From NCBI GenBank assembly GCA_965200505.1, contig OZ241343.1:3534001-3598000 (forward strand): a DNA stretch of 64,000 nt, written 5' to 3'. Below, one piece after another: positions 1 through 8,362 of the stretch (positions within the stretch are counted from its first letter, which is position 1; each line of letters begins with the position of its first letter). The DNA is from VXNE01 sp965200505 (GTDB lineage: Bacteria > Pseudomonadota > Gammaproteobacteria > Pseudomonadales > Azotimanducaceae). Position numbers and translations under genes: made by a program. The notes beneath the pieces are model-generated. The model saw nothing but the letters and a program-made list of their open reading frames with translations. It had not been told where the DNA came from and did not search any database.

Positions 1-2
1 AC

Positions 3-89
3 ATCGCCGGCCGCGGCTTCGCCGACGAATCCGGCGCCCGCGCCGCACTCGCCGCTGCGGCCACGCTGGCGGCGGGGAATCTCGGATAA
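3..89 (+). CDS. C-terminal tail of an unidentified protein (partial)
   Basis: The window opens inside a reading frame that runs 28 codons without a stop and ends at TAA. The visible tail is alanine-rich and ends in AAGNLG. The start lies outside the window, so neither length nor family can be judged. It is called as coding only because the frame is open from the window edge and has codon use like its neighbours. It could also be a chance open frame. Confidence 0.4.
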   Translation: MAGRGFADESGARAALAAAATLAAGNLG

Positions 90-241
90 AGGCTTGGGTT
101 GCTCGTAGGCCACTATGGCCGCCGCACCAACTACTTGGGGCACCTTGTCTGGCAGGGTTGGAACAATGGCCCGGCTGGAACGTACAAGGGCTATCGGCTG
201 GAAGAAGCGGAGTATCCTAGAGATCCGGAGAAGAGATTGGA

Positions 242-1594
242 TTGGAGTGCCAGCCGGTGATCCGCTTCATCATGGAGTGGCAAGAAGCCCCCGGCGTGAG
301 GGATTCGGTGCTGGCGCGCACATGGTGCCGTCTAGTGATCGAAGCGGGCGGGCGCTTGGTGACGGAGGCGTTTCGTGCCCCTACCCGGAGCGCCCGTGGC
401 GGCGTGTATGGCTCGGCCCTGCCGTTGTGTCAATGGATCGTGGAGAACTGGTGGTTTTTGCTGAACGAGTCGTATCGTTTTCCGGCCCGGTTCGCGTCGA
501 GCGACTTGGCGAAGGTGCCGAGGGATCGGGGGTGGGTGCAGCGCCACAGCCTGCTGGCCGCTCGCGAGGGCTATGCGTTGCCGGACCTCACGCTGCACCG
601 AGATGGGCATGGGGTGATCGTCCGCTGGATGCCCGACGGCAAGTTCGCCGATCACCCTGTCTTGCGCTTCACGGGCGAGGGCGAAACGCACCTGTCTGTG
701 GCGGAGGCGGAGCAGGGGTTGGCTGGGGCAGTACATTCTGTTCTGGACCGTCTCGAAGGAATGCAAGAACCGGAGGTGGTGGCTCTTCGCGAGGATTGGG
801 CCGCCGTGGCAGGCGCGACGGAACAGGAGCGACGGGTTTGCGAGTGGTCGGCCCGGTTGAGCGTAGATCCCTTTGACCCGGACGAGCTCACCGATGATTT
901 GGAGGAGGCGCTGCGCCACGACGTCGCGATGCTCGATGCGCCGCTTCGACACGACTACCTTGACGCGGCAGAGCCGGGAACCTTGCGGCGGGACTTGGAA
1001 TGGTTGCGCCAAGCGGATGCTTTGGCGGCGGACGCCGGCCCGGGCCGAAGCGCCGAAGCCACACCCCGTGACTCCAACATCCACGCCGCCCATCGACGTG
1101 GCTATGACTGCGCGATGGCGCTCCGGCAACATCTCTGGCCTGCGGATGGCCAAGGCCCCATCAAGGACCTGGACGACGCACTTGCGCGGCTGGGCTGGGC
1201 ACAATCCCCATCGCGAGTGCTGGAAATCGAATCGGATAGCCGGCTTGAAGCCTCCGTAACCCGGAGCAGGGCGGGCGCTCCAGTCGCCATCGTCGGGGAG
1301 GCCGGAAATGTCGGCAATCGTTTCCGGCTCGCGAGGTCCGCTTACTTGCGTCACTTCACCGGCAGCGGTTCGGCGCAGCGGCGGTTGGTGACGGAAGCCC
1401 ACACCTTCGATCAACGCGCATCGAGAGCGTTCGCCGCAGAGTTCCTCGCGCCGCGGGCAGGGATCGACGAGCGCCTGCGCGGACGCGCATCCCCCGCCCA
1501 GATCGAGGAGTTGGCCGCACACTACGACGTGAGCTCGTGGGCGATAGGCCACCAGATCCAAAACCACCGCCTTGCTTGGATTAGCGACTCCTAG
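242..1594 (+). CDS. ImmA/IrrE-like protein lacking the HExxH zinc motif
   Basis: Protein of 450 residues. The last quarter follows the ImmA/IrrE (DUF955) layout: an N-x-F-x-L-A segment near residues 357-372, then a FAAEFLAP motif near 396-403, then a helix-turn-helix-like stretch (residues ~420-445). Where active members carry HExxH, this protein reads RSAYL, and the third ligand position (ExxA) is DQRA, so no zinc site is visible. The N-terminal 300 residues are not recognised; they contain a WIVENWW motif. The TTG start at 242 follows a GGAGAAGAG ribosome site; ATG at 272 is the alternative. It stands alone with no antitoxin or repressor beside it. Function is unknown; a non-catalytic regulator or scaffold role is an inference. 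Confidence 0.7.
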   Translation: MECQPVIRFIMEWQEAPGVRDSVLARTWCRLVIEAGGRLVTEAFRAPTRSARGGVYGSALPLCQWIVENWWFLLNESYRFPARFASSDLAKVPRDRGWVQRHSLLAAREGYALPDLTLHRDGHGVIVRWMPDGKFADHPVLRFTGEGETHLSVAEAEQGLAGAVHSVLDRLEGMQEPEVVALREDWAAVAGATEQERRVCEWSARLSVDPFDPDELTDDLEEALRHDVAMLDAPLRHDYLDAAEPGTLRRDLEWLRQADALAADAGPGRSAEATPRDSNIHAAHRRGYDCAMALRQHLWPADGQGPIKDLDDALARLGWAQSPSRVLEIESDSRLEASVTRSRAGAPVAIVGEAGNVGNRFRLARSAYLRHFTGSGSAQRRLVTEAHTFDQRASRAFAAEFLAPRAGIDERLRGRASPAQIEELAAHYDVSSWAIGHQIQNHRLAWISDS

Positions 1595-1704
1595 GGGCGT
1601 CCGTGCCGTGCGATGCGCACCGTGAGTCCCATGCGCTGGAAATCGCCCCGCGGCGTAGGCACACTCGCCGGGACGCTTGCGGGAATTGGCGGAAGGAGGC
1701 ACGG

Positions 1705-2790
1705 ATGAAGGCAGCGGTGCTGCGAGAGATCAATACGCCCATGGTGGTCGAAGAGGTGTCGGTGGACAAGCCGAAGTCGCGCGAGGTGCTGGTGCGCACC
1801 GCGGCGGCGGGTGTCTGCCATTCGGACATGCACTTCTACAACGGCACCTACCCCGGCCAACTGCCGATGGTGCTCGGCCACGAGTCCGCCGGCATCGTCG
1901 AGGCGGTGGGCGATGCCGTCACCTACGTGAAGCCGGGCGATCACGTCATCACGTGCCTGTCCGCGTTCTGCGGGCACTGCGAATACTGCCTCACGGGGCG
2001 CATGTCGCTGTGCCAGGAACCCGAGGTGCGGCGTGGCAAGGGCGAGGCGCCGCGCTTGCATGACGACCACGGCGGTTTGGGCCAGTTCGCCAACCTGAGT
2101 TCGTTCGCCGAGCAGATGTTGGTTCACGAGCACGCGGTGGTGAAGATCCGCGAAGACATGCCCTTGGATCGCGCCGCGCTCATCGGCTGTGGCGTCACCA
2201 CCGGCGTCGGCGCGGCCATCCACACCGCGGCCGTGGCGCCGGGCTCCAACGTCGCGGTGATCGGCTGCGGCGGTGTGGGGCTGTCGTGCGTCAACGGCGC
2301 GGCCATCGCCGGCGCCGGTCGTGTCGTGGCTGTGGACAAGGTGGCCTCCAAGTTGGAACTGGCGCGCAAGTTCGGCGCCACGGACGTGGTGGACGCGAGC
2401 GCCGGGGATGTGGTGGCGCAAGTGAAGGACCTCACCGATGGCGGCGTCCATTACTCGTTCGAGGCCATCGGCTTGAAGGTCACCGCGGAGCAGGCGTTCG
2501 GGATGTTGCGTGCGGGTGGCGTCGCCACGGTGATCGGCATGATCCCGCCCGGCGCCATGGTTTCGTTGCATGGCCCCGAGTTTCTGATGGAGAAGAAGAT
2601 CCAAGGCTCGATGATGGGCTCGAACCGCTTTCGGGTTGACATGCCCCGCTTCGTCGATTTCTACCTGCAGGGCAAGCTCCACTTGGACGACATGATCTCG
2701 AGCCGCATCGCCTTGGACGACGTGACGGACGCCCTGTTGGCGCTTGAGACCGGGGAAGTCGCCCGCAGCGTCATCGTCTTCGATCAGTAA
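1705..2790 (+). CDS. Zinc-dependent alcohol dehydrogenase (MDR family, class III-like)
   Basis: Protein of 361 residues of the medium-chain dehydrogenase/reductase superfamily, expected to oxidise an alcohol to an aldehyde with NAD in the cytoplasm. Visible motifs: catalytic zinc ligand C38 in GVCHSD, GHE at 58-60, structural zinc cysteines C89, C92, C95 and C103, the IGCG ligand region typical of class III enzymes, and the Rossmann glycine motif GCGGVG. The open frame extends upstream, but ATG 1705 has a strong GGAAGGAGG site 5 bases ahead and matches family N-termini. The molybdo-hydroxylase gene starts 14 bases downstream, so alcohol-to-aldehyde-to-acid coupling is possible but not shown. 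Substrate is unknown. Confidence 0.9.
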   Translation: MKAAVLREINTPMVVEEVSVDKPKSREVLVRTAAAGVCHSDMHFYNGTYPGQLPMVLGHESAGIVEAVGDAVTYVKPGDHVITCLSAFCGHCEYCLTGRMSLCQEPEVRRGKGEAPRLHDDHGGLGQFANLSSFAEQMLVHEHAVVKIREDMPLDRAALIGCGVTTGVGAAIHTAAVAPGSNVAVIGCGGVGLSCVNGAAIAGAGRVVAVDKVASKLELARKFGATDVVDASAGDVVAQVKDLTDGGVHYSFEAIGLKVTAEQAFGMLRAGGVATVIGMIPPGAMVSLHGPEFLMEKKIQGSMMGSNRFRVDMPRFVDFYLQGKLHLDDMISSRIALDDVTDALLALETGEVARSVIVFDQ

Positions 2791-2804
2791 GCGTCACCGC
2801 CCCC

Positions 2805-5168
2805 ATGTCGTCTGAGGCTGGGGGCGCCACGCCCCTTGGAGATGCGCTTGGCGGCGTTGGCACGGCTGGCCCGGCCGCCCAGTTCGGCATCGGCCAACCC
2901 GTTCCCCGCGTTGAAGACCCGCGCCTCGTCACCGGCCGCGGCCGCTTCACGGACGATCTTGAACTGCCCGGTCAGGCGTGGATCGCGTTCTGCCGCTCGC
3001 CCCATCCGCACGGCCGCATCGTGCGCATCGGCGTGGACGCGGCGCGGCGGGCGGCCGGCGTGCTTGCGGTGTACCGCGGCACGGACTTGGCCGGCCTCGG
3101 CGGGCTGCCCTGTGTCGCCCAACTCGAAGGTGTGGATGGCGCACCGGCCTTCATTCCCCATCGTCCGGCACTGCCGACGGACCGGGTGCGCTATGTGGGC
3201 CAAGCCGTCGCCGCGGTGGTCGCCGAGACCCTGCAACAAGCCCGCGACGCGGCCGAATTGGTGGAGCTGGAGGTGGAGGCGTTGCCTGTCGCCATCGACC
3301 TCGCCGCCGCGGCTGCGCCAGACGCACCGTCGGTTCACGATGAGCATGGCAGCAACCTGTGCGTGCATTGGCGCAACGGCGACGCGGACTCGGTGGATGC
3401 CGCCATCGCGGCGGCCGCCCACGTCACCCGCGTCACGGTGGTCAACAACCGGGTGGCGCCCGGCCCGTTGGAACCCCAGTCCTCGCTGGCGGCCCATGAA
3501 TCCGGCCGCCTGACGCTATACAACCCAAGCCAAGGCGCCTTCGCGCAGCGCAATGCCGCGGCCGCCATCTTCGGCATGGAGCGCGACGCGGTGCGCGTGG
3601 TGTCCGGCGACACCGGCGGCGGTTTCGGCGTCCGTGGCGGCCTGCATCCCGAAACGGTCATGTGCCTTTTCGCGGCCCGCGATCTCAAGCGCCCGGTGAA
3701 GTGGCGCGGCGACCGTTCCGACATGTTCCTGGCGGATTGCCATGGCCGCGACAACATGACGACGGGCACCTTGGCCTTGGACCCGAAAGGCCGCATGGTG
3801 GCGCTCAAGGTGGAGACCCTGGCCAACTTGGGCGCCTACTGCTCAAACGTTGGCCCGTTCGTGCCGACGTTGGCCGGCGGCCGGGTGTGCGGCACGGTGT
3901 ATCGCGTGGCCAACATCTGCCACGACGTGCGCTGTGTGTTCACCAACACCATGCCGGTTTCGGCCTACCGCGGCGCCGGGCGGCCGGAGGCGGCGTACAT
4001 CACCGAACGGCTCATCGAAGCGGCCGCAAGGGAGCTGGGCATGGACAGCCGCGAATTGCGGCGTCGCAACTTCATTCGCCCGCAGGACTTGCCATACACG
4101 AACCACGCCGGCATGCCCATTGCCAGCGGCGCCTTCGAAGAGACCATGGACATTGCCGTTGCCCGCGCCGATTGGGAAGGCTTCCCAGTGCGCCGCGAGG
4201 CTTCGGCACGAGCGGGGAAACTGCGCGGCATCGGCCTTGGCTGCTACATCGAATCGAGCGGCGGGGCGCCCCAAGAGGAAGCCCGCGTGGCCGTGGACGA
4301 CGATGGCGCCATCGAAGCGGTGGTGGGCACCTATTCCCACGGCCAAGGCCACGAGACGGCCTTCGCCCAGATCATCGCGGAAACGTTCGGCGTTGGGATG
4401 GCGCGGGTGCGGCTGGTGCAGGGCGACACGGCGCGGGTGGCGTTTGGCGGCGGCACCGGCGGCTCAAGGTCTGGCCAGATGGGTGGCGTGGCGGTGCTGC
4501 GGGCGGCGCGAGAAGTAATCGAGCAGGGTGCCGGCGTGGCCGCCGAGGCGCTGCAGGTGGAACGCGACCGCATCGGCTATCGGGCCGGGGTTTACGCGGT
4601 GGCGGACGGGGCGGGGCGCATGACGTTGGCCGAGGCGGCCCGCGCCGCACCGGGCATCAGCGGCGCGGCGTTGGCGGAGACCTTGCGCTACCAGCGCGAC
4701 AGTGCCTACACGTTCCCCAACGGCTGCCACGTCGCGGAAGTGGAGATAGACGCGGAGACGGGCGTCGTCCAAGTGGTGAAGTACACCGCGGTGGACGACT
4801 GCGGCCGCGTCATCAACCCCTTGCTCGCCGCCGGGCAAGTGCATGGCGGCGTGGCCCAAGGCTTGGGGCAAGCGCTCTCCGAAGCGGTGCGATACGACGC
4901 GGATGGCCAGCTAGTGACCGGCTCCTACATGGATTACGCGGTTCCGCGCGCCGCCCATGTACCGTCCATTGGGGTGTCCTTCAACGAAGTGCCGGAACCG
5001 GGCAACGAGCTAGGTGCCAAAGGCATCGGCGAAGGCGGTGCCTGTGGTGCCCCGCCAGCCATCGTCCATGCGGCGCTGGATGCTTTGGCGCCGCTTGGTG
5101 TCACGGCGCTGGACATGCCGCTCACACCGGAACGCGTTTGGCGGGCTGTGCGCGAGGCTCGGGGTTGA
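2805..5168 (+). CDS. Molybdopterin-binding large subunit, xanthine oxidase/CoxL family
   Basis: Protein of 787 residues, normal length for a CoxL-type large subunit that binds the molybdenum cytosine dinucleotide cofactor and hydroxylates an aldehyde, heterocycle or similar substrate. Seen: GGGFG cofactor loop, AYRGAGR at residues 387-393 and GIGEGG with the presumed catalytic Glu743. The AYRGAGR loop is the form II type; true CO dehydrogenases (form I) have AYxCSFR, so CO oxidation is unlikely. No FAD-binding medium subunit or 2Fe-2S small subunit lies next to it in the window, which is unusual because these enzymes are normally heterotrimers. It follows the alcohol dehydrogenase by 14 bases, probably in one transcript. 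Confidence 0.88.
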   Translation: MSSEAGGATPLGDALGGVGTAGPAAQFGIGQPVPRVEDPRLVTGRGRFTDDLELPGQAWIAFCRSPHPHGRIVRIGVDAARRAAGVLAVYRGTDLAGLGGLPCVAQLEGVDGAPAFIPHRPALPTDRVRYVGQAVAAVVAETLQQARDAAELVELEVEALPVAIDLAAAAAPDAPSVHDEHGSNLCVHWRNGDADSVDAAIAAAAHVTRVTVVNNRVAPGPLEPQSSLAAHESGRLTLYNPSQGAFAQRNAAAAIFGMERDAVRVVSGDTGGGFGVRGGLHPETVMCLFAARDLKRPVKWRGDRSDMFLADCHGRDNMTTGTLALDPKGRMVALKVETLANLGAYCSNVGPFVPTLAGGRVCGTVYRVANICHDVRCVFTNTMPVSAYRGAGRPEAAYITERLIEAAARELGMDSRELRRRNFIRPQDLPYTNHAGMPIASGAFEETMDIAVARADWEGFPVRREASARAGKLRGIGLGCYIESSGGAPQEEARVAVDDDGAIEAVVGTYSHGQGHETAFAQIIAETFGVGMARVRLVQGDTARVAFGGGTGGSRSGQMGGVAVLRAAREVIEQGAGVAAEALQVERDRIGYRAGVYAVADGAGRMTLAEAARAAPGISGAALAETLRYQRDSAYTFPNGCHVAEVEIDAETGVVQVVKYTAVDDCGRVINPLLAAGQVHGGVAQGLGQALSEAVRYDADGQLVTGSYMDYAVPRAAHVPSIGVSFNEVPEPGNELGAKGIGEGGACGAPPAIVHAALDALAPLGVTALDMPLTPERVWRAVREARG

Positions 5169-5189
5169 CCGGACGCGTTGTGCGTTGGG

Positions 5190-6482
5190 TCAGCGAGCCC
5201 CGTCGATGCTGTCGATGATGGGGATTGCTTGGTCTGCGATCTCCTTGAACTTGTGGACGAAGTAGTCGGTGATTTCGCCGCCGCCCGCCGCCACCTCTTC
5301 GTCTAGTTCCGGGATGATGGAGTTCCAGTTCTGGTACTTTGCGTCAATCCACTCCCAGCATGGCCAGAGGTGGGATTGTTTCTTCCCAAGTTGCCCCAGT
5401 TTTTCTTGGAGCCTATCGCGCCTCTCTCGATCACCTTTTGATACGCTACTCGGACGGGGTGACCAAACGCCGATTTTCCATTTCGCGCCGGCTTTGTCTT
5501 GATCCTCCAGGTTGAGCCAAGTTAAGCGACTTTCGGCATCGTATTCTCGCCAGCTCTTGCGACGGATACAGATGTAGCTCCCCCCACCCTCAAAGTAATC
5601 CCAGCCTCCGACCATGTCCTCTGGAAGGGAGCACCAAATCAAATCCATGAACTCCCGCTTGATCTTCGGTGCCAGTTCCTGATAGGTCTCGTAGACGGCC
5701 AGCGCCGTGGCGAGATTCTTTTTGTTTCCACGCAAAAACTCCTCTATCGCGTTCTTCTTCGAGTCAGTCACTGTGTGCCCTCCATAGTTTTGGCGACAGT
5801 ACGTTTCGGTCTCTCGCAGGTACCAGCGTAGCCGGTCCACGTCACAGTTCCGCCGACAATCCGCCAACCAGTCCACGAGCGAAAACGGCAGGCGCAAGCT
5901 GTCGAATCCGTCTTCTAGGGCATTGCTTGCGTCGCAAGGCATGATGACGAAGCGCTTAGGGGTCTCCGTCGCAAGGCGTCTGACGGCCTTCGCGTTCACG
6001 CTCGCTTCCGACGGACCGTATCCGGTGGGGGACAGATAGATGAGCAAGGAGCGTCCATATTGGCGCTTGAGCCAGCGAAGATAGCTTTCAACTTGGCTCT
6101 CTTGGTCGTGAGCGAAGTTGCTCTTGTTCTCGATGGCAAGGCAGTGTGAGCTGTCGATCTCGACGGTGATGTCAAGCCGCCCCTCATCGATCTGCCGCTC
6201 CGTCTGCACCCTGGCATGGTCAAGATTCAAGCCCTTTGCGAAATCCAGCTTCTCCGTCAGAAGTCTCAGGAACGCCGCCCCTTGGCCGTGGTCGCCGGCG
6301 GGGTCCAGCAGATCCTTGATCATCTTCGAGAACCCCATCTCGTCCGTGCGCAGGTAGCGGAACACGTTGAAGCGGCGCGCGAGCTGCCGATCCAGTTCGT
6401 CGTCCAGCGTTTGTGCGGTGTCCAGCCGCGGCGCGACCTCGGCGAAGAACCGCTCGAGCTCCTGCTGCTGTGTCGGTTCCAT
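5190..6482 (-). CDS. PD-(D/E)XK nuclease family protein
   Basis: Protein of 430 residues. The nuclease core is clear: D104 in GRLDITVEI, then E118 and K120 in LAIENKSNF, with a downstream D-x-x-x-Q helix (residues ~126-133), the pattern of PD-(D/E)XK nucleases and their PDDEXK_4-type relatives. The N-terminal 60 residues contain a conserved segment (NVFRYLRTDEMGFSKMIKDLL). The rest is unassigned. ATG 6482 lies 10 bases past the stop of the upstream AAA+ ATPase gene; a GTG at 6509 would overlap that gene. The two genes therefore look like an operon. Base composition is lower than the surroundings (52% G+C in one 60-base line counted by hand), suggesting acquisition by transfer. DNA cleavage, perhaps directed by the ATPase, is an inference. 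Confidence 0.75.
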   Translation of the reverse strand: MEPTQQQELERFFAEVAPRLDTAQTLDDELDRQLARRFNVFRYLRTDEMGFSKMIKDLLDPAGDHGQGAAFLRLLTEKLDFAKGLNLDHARVQTERQIDEGRLDITVEIDSSHCLAIENKSNFAHDQESQVESYLRWLKRQYGRSLLIYLSPTGYGPSEASVNAKAVRRLATETPKRFVIMPCDASNALEDGFDSLRLPFSLVDWLADCRRNCDVDRLRWYLRETETYCRQNYGGHTVTDSKKNAIEEFLRGNKKNLATALAVYETYQELAPKIKREFMDLIWCSLPEDMVGGWDYFEGGGSYICIRRKSWREYDAESRLTWLNLEDQDKAGAKWKIGVWSPRPSSVSKGDRERRDRLQEKLGQLGKKQSHLWPCWEWIDAKYQNWNSIIPELDEEVAAGGGEITDYFVHKFKEIADQAIPIIDSIDGAR

Positions 6483-6492
6483 CGCTGTCTGC

Positions 6493-7659
6493 CTATGCCC
6501 TATTGGCACGGCTCAACTCGACCATGTAGCCGTGGAACGACGGGATGCCGAACGAGACGGCACCCGGTGGGTCTTCCGCGAGAACGCCGTGGGCGATGGC
6601 CCTGTTGATCGCCACTTCGCCGGTGAAGCCGGCCGTGTCCAGTTCCTGCACGGCGTCCTCAATGGCGAGCGCTTGGATGCCGTTCCGGTCCATGACGTCG
6701 GCCAAGGCTTGCATGGGCTTGATGCCCTGCAACAGGCGCAGGCGGCTGTCGTAGTAGTCGTTTCTGGCTTGGTGGCCGGCTTGCAGCGCCGCCCGCAAAG
6801 ACGGGCCCTCCTCAAGGCCGCCGTGCTTGCGAATGGCTTGCTGCGCGGCCGCGAGATAGCCGTGGATGTGCTGCGGAAACCCTTGCGACGCCTGTGCCAG
6901 CGCCTCCGCGCACGCTTGTGGGATGGTGTGCCCCAGCGCCTGCATGTTGCCGCTGATGGCGTCGAGGGCATCTTCGGGTGGCAGCGGGCGTAGCTGGATG
7001 ACCTGCGCCAAGCGCGAGATGCCTGGCGTGTCGCCGGTGCCGGCCAGCACGGACGGTGTGTGCTGCAGGCCTATGCCCACCACCAGCAGCGGGCAACCGT
7101 GGTCGCCCTCGTGGAGCACACGCAGAGCGGCCAGCCCAGCCGGTTGAACCGTCTGCAGTTCGTCGATGGTGAGCATCAGCGCGGCATCCTTCCACATGCG
7201 CGTGCCGCGCGATGCGAGCAAGAGCGCGAACAGGCGGCCGGTGTGCCGTGCATGTTCCTGTGTGTGGCCCGCCCTCAGCCCAGCCACGCCGAACTCGCGG
7301 CGTGTGCCCTTGCTGTCGAGTTCGGCCACCTCCCGGCCGATCTTGGCCGCGTTCAGCGTGGCGGCGATGGCCATGAACAGGTCGATGTCGCTTTCCAGCA
7401 GGCTGGTGCTGAGGGCGAGATGCAGCACCTTTGGCCGGCCCTTGCTCGACAGGGCGCGTCGGGCGAACGTGAGGCCCAGTTGGGTCTTGCCCACGCCGGG
7501 AACCCCCATGATGAGCGACATGCCGCCACGCGGATCGCCAGTGGAGCGTAACCGGCCAAGCCGCTGCCGCAGCGCGGTGAGCTCGGCTTCGCGCCCGGCG
7601 AAGTAGGGCAGCGCGTCGCGTTGGGTGCCGAGCTCGGCTGGCGGTCGGGCCTTGGGCAT
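6493..7659 (-). CDS. AAA+ ATPase (STAND/Orc1-Cdc6-like), copy 1
   Basis: Protein of 388 residues with Walker A GVPGVGKT at 52-59 and Walker B LMLTIDELQ around D166-E167. Further signatures are LLVVGIGLQHT, GISRLA, and GFPQHIHGY, followed by a C-terminal winged-helix-like part ending in FGIPSFHGYM. A paralogue of almost equal length lies at 38755-39927 and shares all these motifs. ATG 7659 was chosen because it aligns with the paralogue's N-terminus; ATG 7674 and an upstream start at 7722 are possible. The gene is directly upstream of the PD-(D/E)XK nuclease gene and beside a broken AbiEii-like gene. The role is unknown; a defence or mobile-element ATPase is an inference from context. Confidence 0.75.
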   Translation of the reverse strand: MPKARPPAELGTQRDALPYFAGREAELTALRQRLGRLRSTGDPRGGMSLIMGVPGVGKTQLGLTFARRALSSKGRPKVLHLALSTSLLESDIDLFMAIAATLNAAKIGREVAELDSKGTRREFGVAGLRAGHTQEHARHTGRLFALLLASRGTRMWKDAALMLTIDELQTVQPAGLAALRVLHEGDHGCPLLVVGIGLQHTPSVLAGTGDTPGISRLAQVIQLRPLPPEDALDAISGNMQALGHTIPQACAEALAQASQGFPQHIHGYLAAAQQAIRKHGGLEEGPSLRAALQAGHQARNDYYDSRLRLLQGIKPMQALADVMDRNGIQALAIEDAVQELDTAGFTGEVAINRAIAHGVLAEDPPGAVSFGIPSFHGYMVELSRANRA

Positions 7660-7697
7660 GGCCGCAATATACGCCATTCGACGCGTCGCCATCCCTC

Positions 7698-8168
7698 TTA
7701 AGGATTGACGGAAAAGACGCATCGGCCAGCACCGAGATCAACGAACCGAACCTGAACTACGCGCATCTTGGCGCCGAGTACCAGGCGCTCGCGTTGCGTA
7801 CGGCACGGCTCGAATCCGTCATGGCGGACAGGCTGATCGCCTTGCCCATGTCCGTTGCCGGGCGCGACAACCCGCGCCACCGCGACATCTGGGACCTCCG
7901 TTGGTTGGCGACCGCGCGCGGCTGCCGGCCGGCGCATGAACTGATCGCCGCGAAGGCCGCCGAGCTCGGCGTGGCGAGTTACCGGGCGGCCTTGGCCCAC
8001 ACGCTGGACACGCTGCCGGAGATCGTCGGTTCGGGTGCCTATTCGGCAACGATGCGGCGGCACCTGCGGTTCGAGGACTGGCAGCAGACGGTGGCGGAGC
8101 CCGATGGCCGCGCGGCGACCGTCAGTAAGATCGGCGCCTTGCTGCGCGAATGTGAGGCGGCGCTTTGA
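7698..8168 (+). pseudogene. AbiEii/AbiGii-like nucleotidyltransferase toxin, 5'-truncated remnant
   Basis: The open frame encodes the C-terminal half of an AbiEii-type toxin: a segment LESVMADRLIALPM, then a conserved RHRDIWDLRWL motif and helices ending near MRRHL. In the family this part follows the nucleotidyltransferase domain with its G-S and DxD motifs, which is missing here. The frame is open back to at least 7698 with convincing coding text (EYQALALRTARLESV), but no good start codon or ribosome site is seen, and the divergent ATPase gene begins only about 40 bases further left. No AbiEi-type antitoxin is present. It is most simply a decayed phage-defence or toxin gene; a short product from TTG 7794 or ATG 7821 cannot be excluded. 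Confidence 0.65.
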
Positions 8169-8284
8169 GCGGCCTGAACAGGCCATGTGGGGCGTGGCGC
8201 GAGCCACTTGTCGCGCTCGCCGGAAGTGCCGGGCGTTCCCCCCAAGCCCGAAGGCGGCGCTGATCCGCACCGTGCATCCACCCG

Positions 8285-8313
8285 TTGACAATCTGCGGGC
8301 CAAGGGGTAGAAC
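8285..8313 (+). promoter_or_regulatory. Sigma70-type promoter of the TonB receptor gene
   Basis: A consensus -35 box TTGACA (8285-8290) and a -10 box TAGAAC (8308-8313) are separated by exactly 17 bases. Transcription would start near 8320, giving a leader of about 43 bases before the receptor ATG at 8363. It is the best promoter match noticed in the window. Confidence 0.7.
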
Positions 8314-8322
8314 GCGCCCTAA

Positions 8323-8346
8323 CCCCACCCGTCCATGAAGGTGGGG
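8323..8346 (+). promoter_or_regulatory. Leader hairpin just upstream of the TonB receptor ribosome site
   Basis: CCCCACC (8323-8329) pairs perfectly with GGTGGGG (8340-8346) across a 10-base loop. The hairpin occupies the start of the predicted leader and ends a few bases before the GGAGAGGGG ribosome site. It could affect mRNA stability or translation; no known riboswitch fold was recognised. Confidence 0.4.
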
Positions 8347-8362
8347 AATGGAGAGGGGAAAA

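Noticed and set aside
332..1702. A 456-codon minus-strand open frame
   Set aside because: It is antisense to the ImmA/IrrE-like gene, whose C-terminal family motifs make the plus frame the real one.
2805..5168. Aerobic carbon monoxide dehydrogenase
   Set aside because: The active-site loop is AYRGAGR, not the AYxCSFR of CO-oxidising form I enzymes, and the other two subunits are missing.
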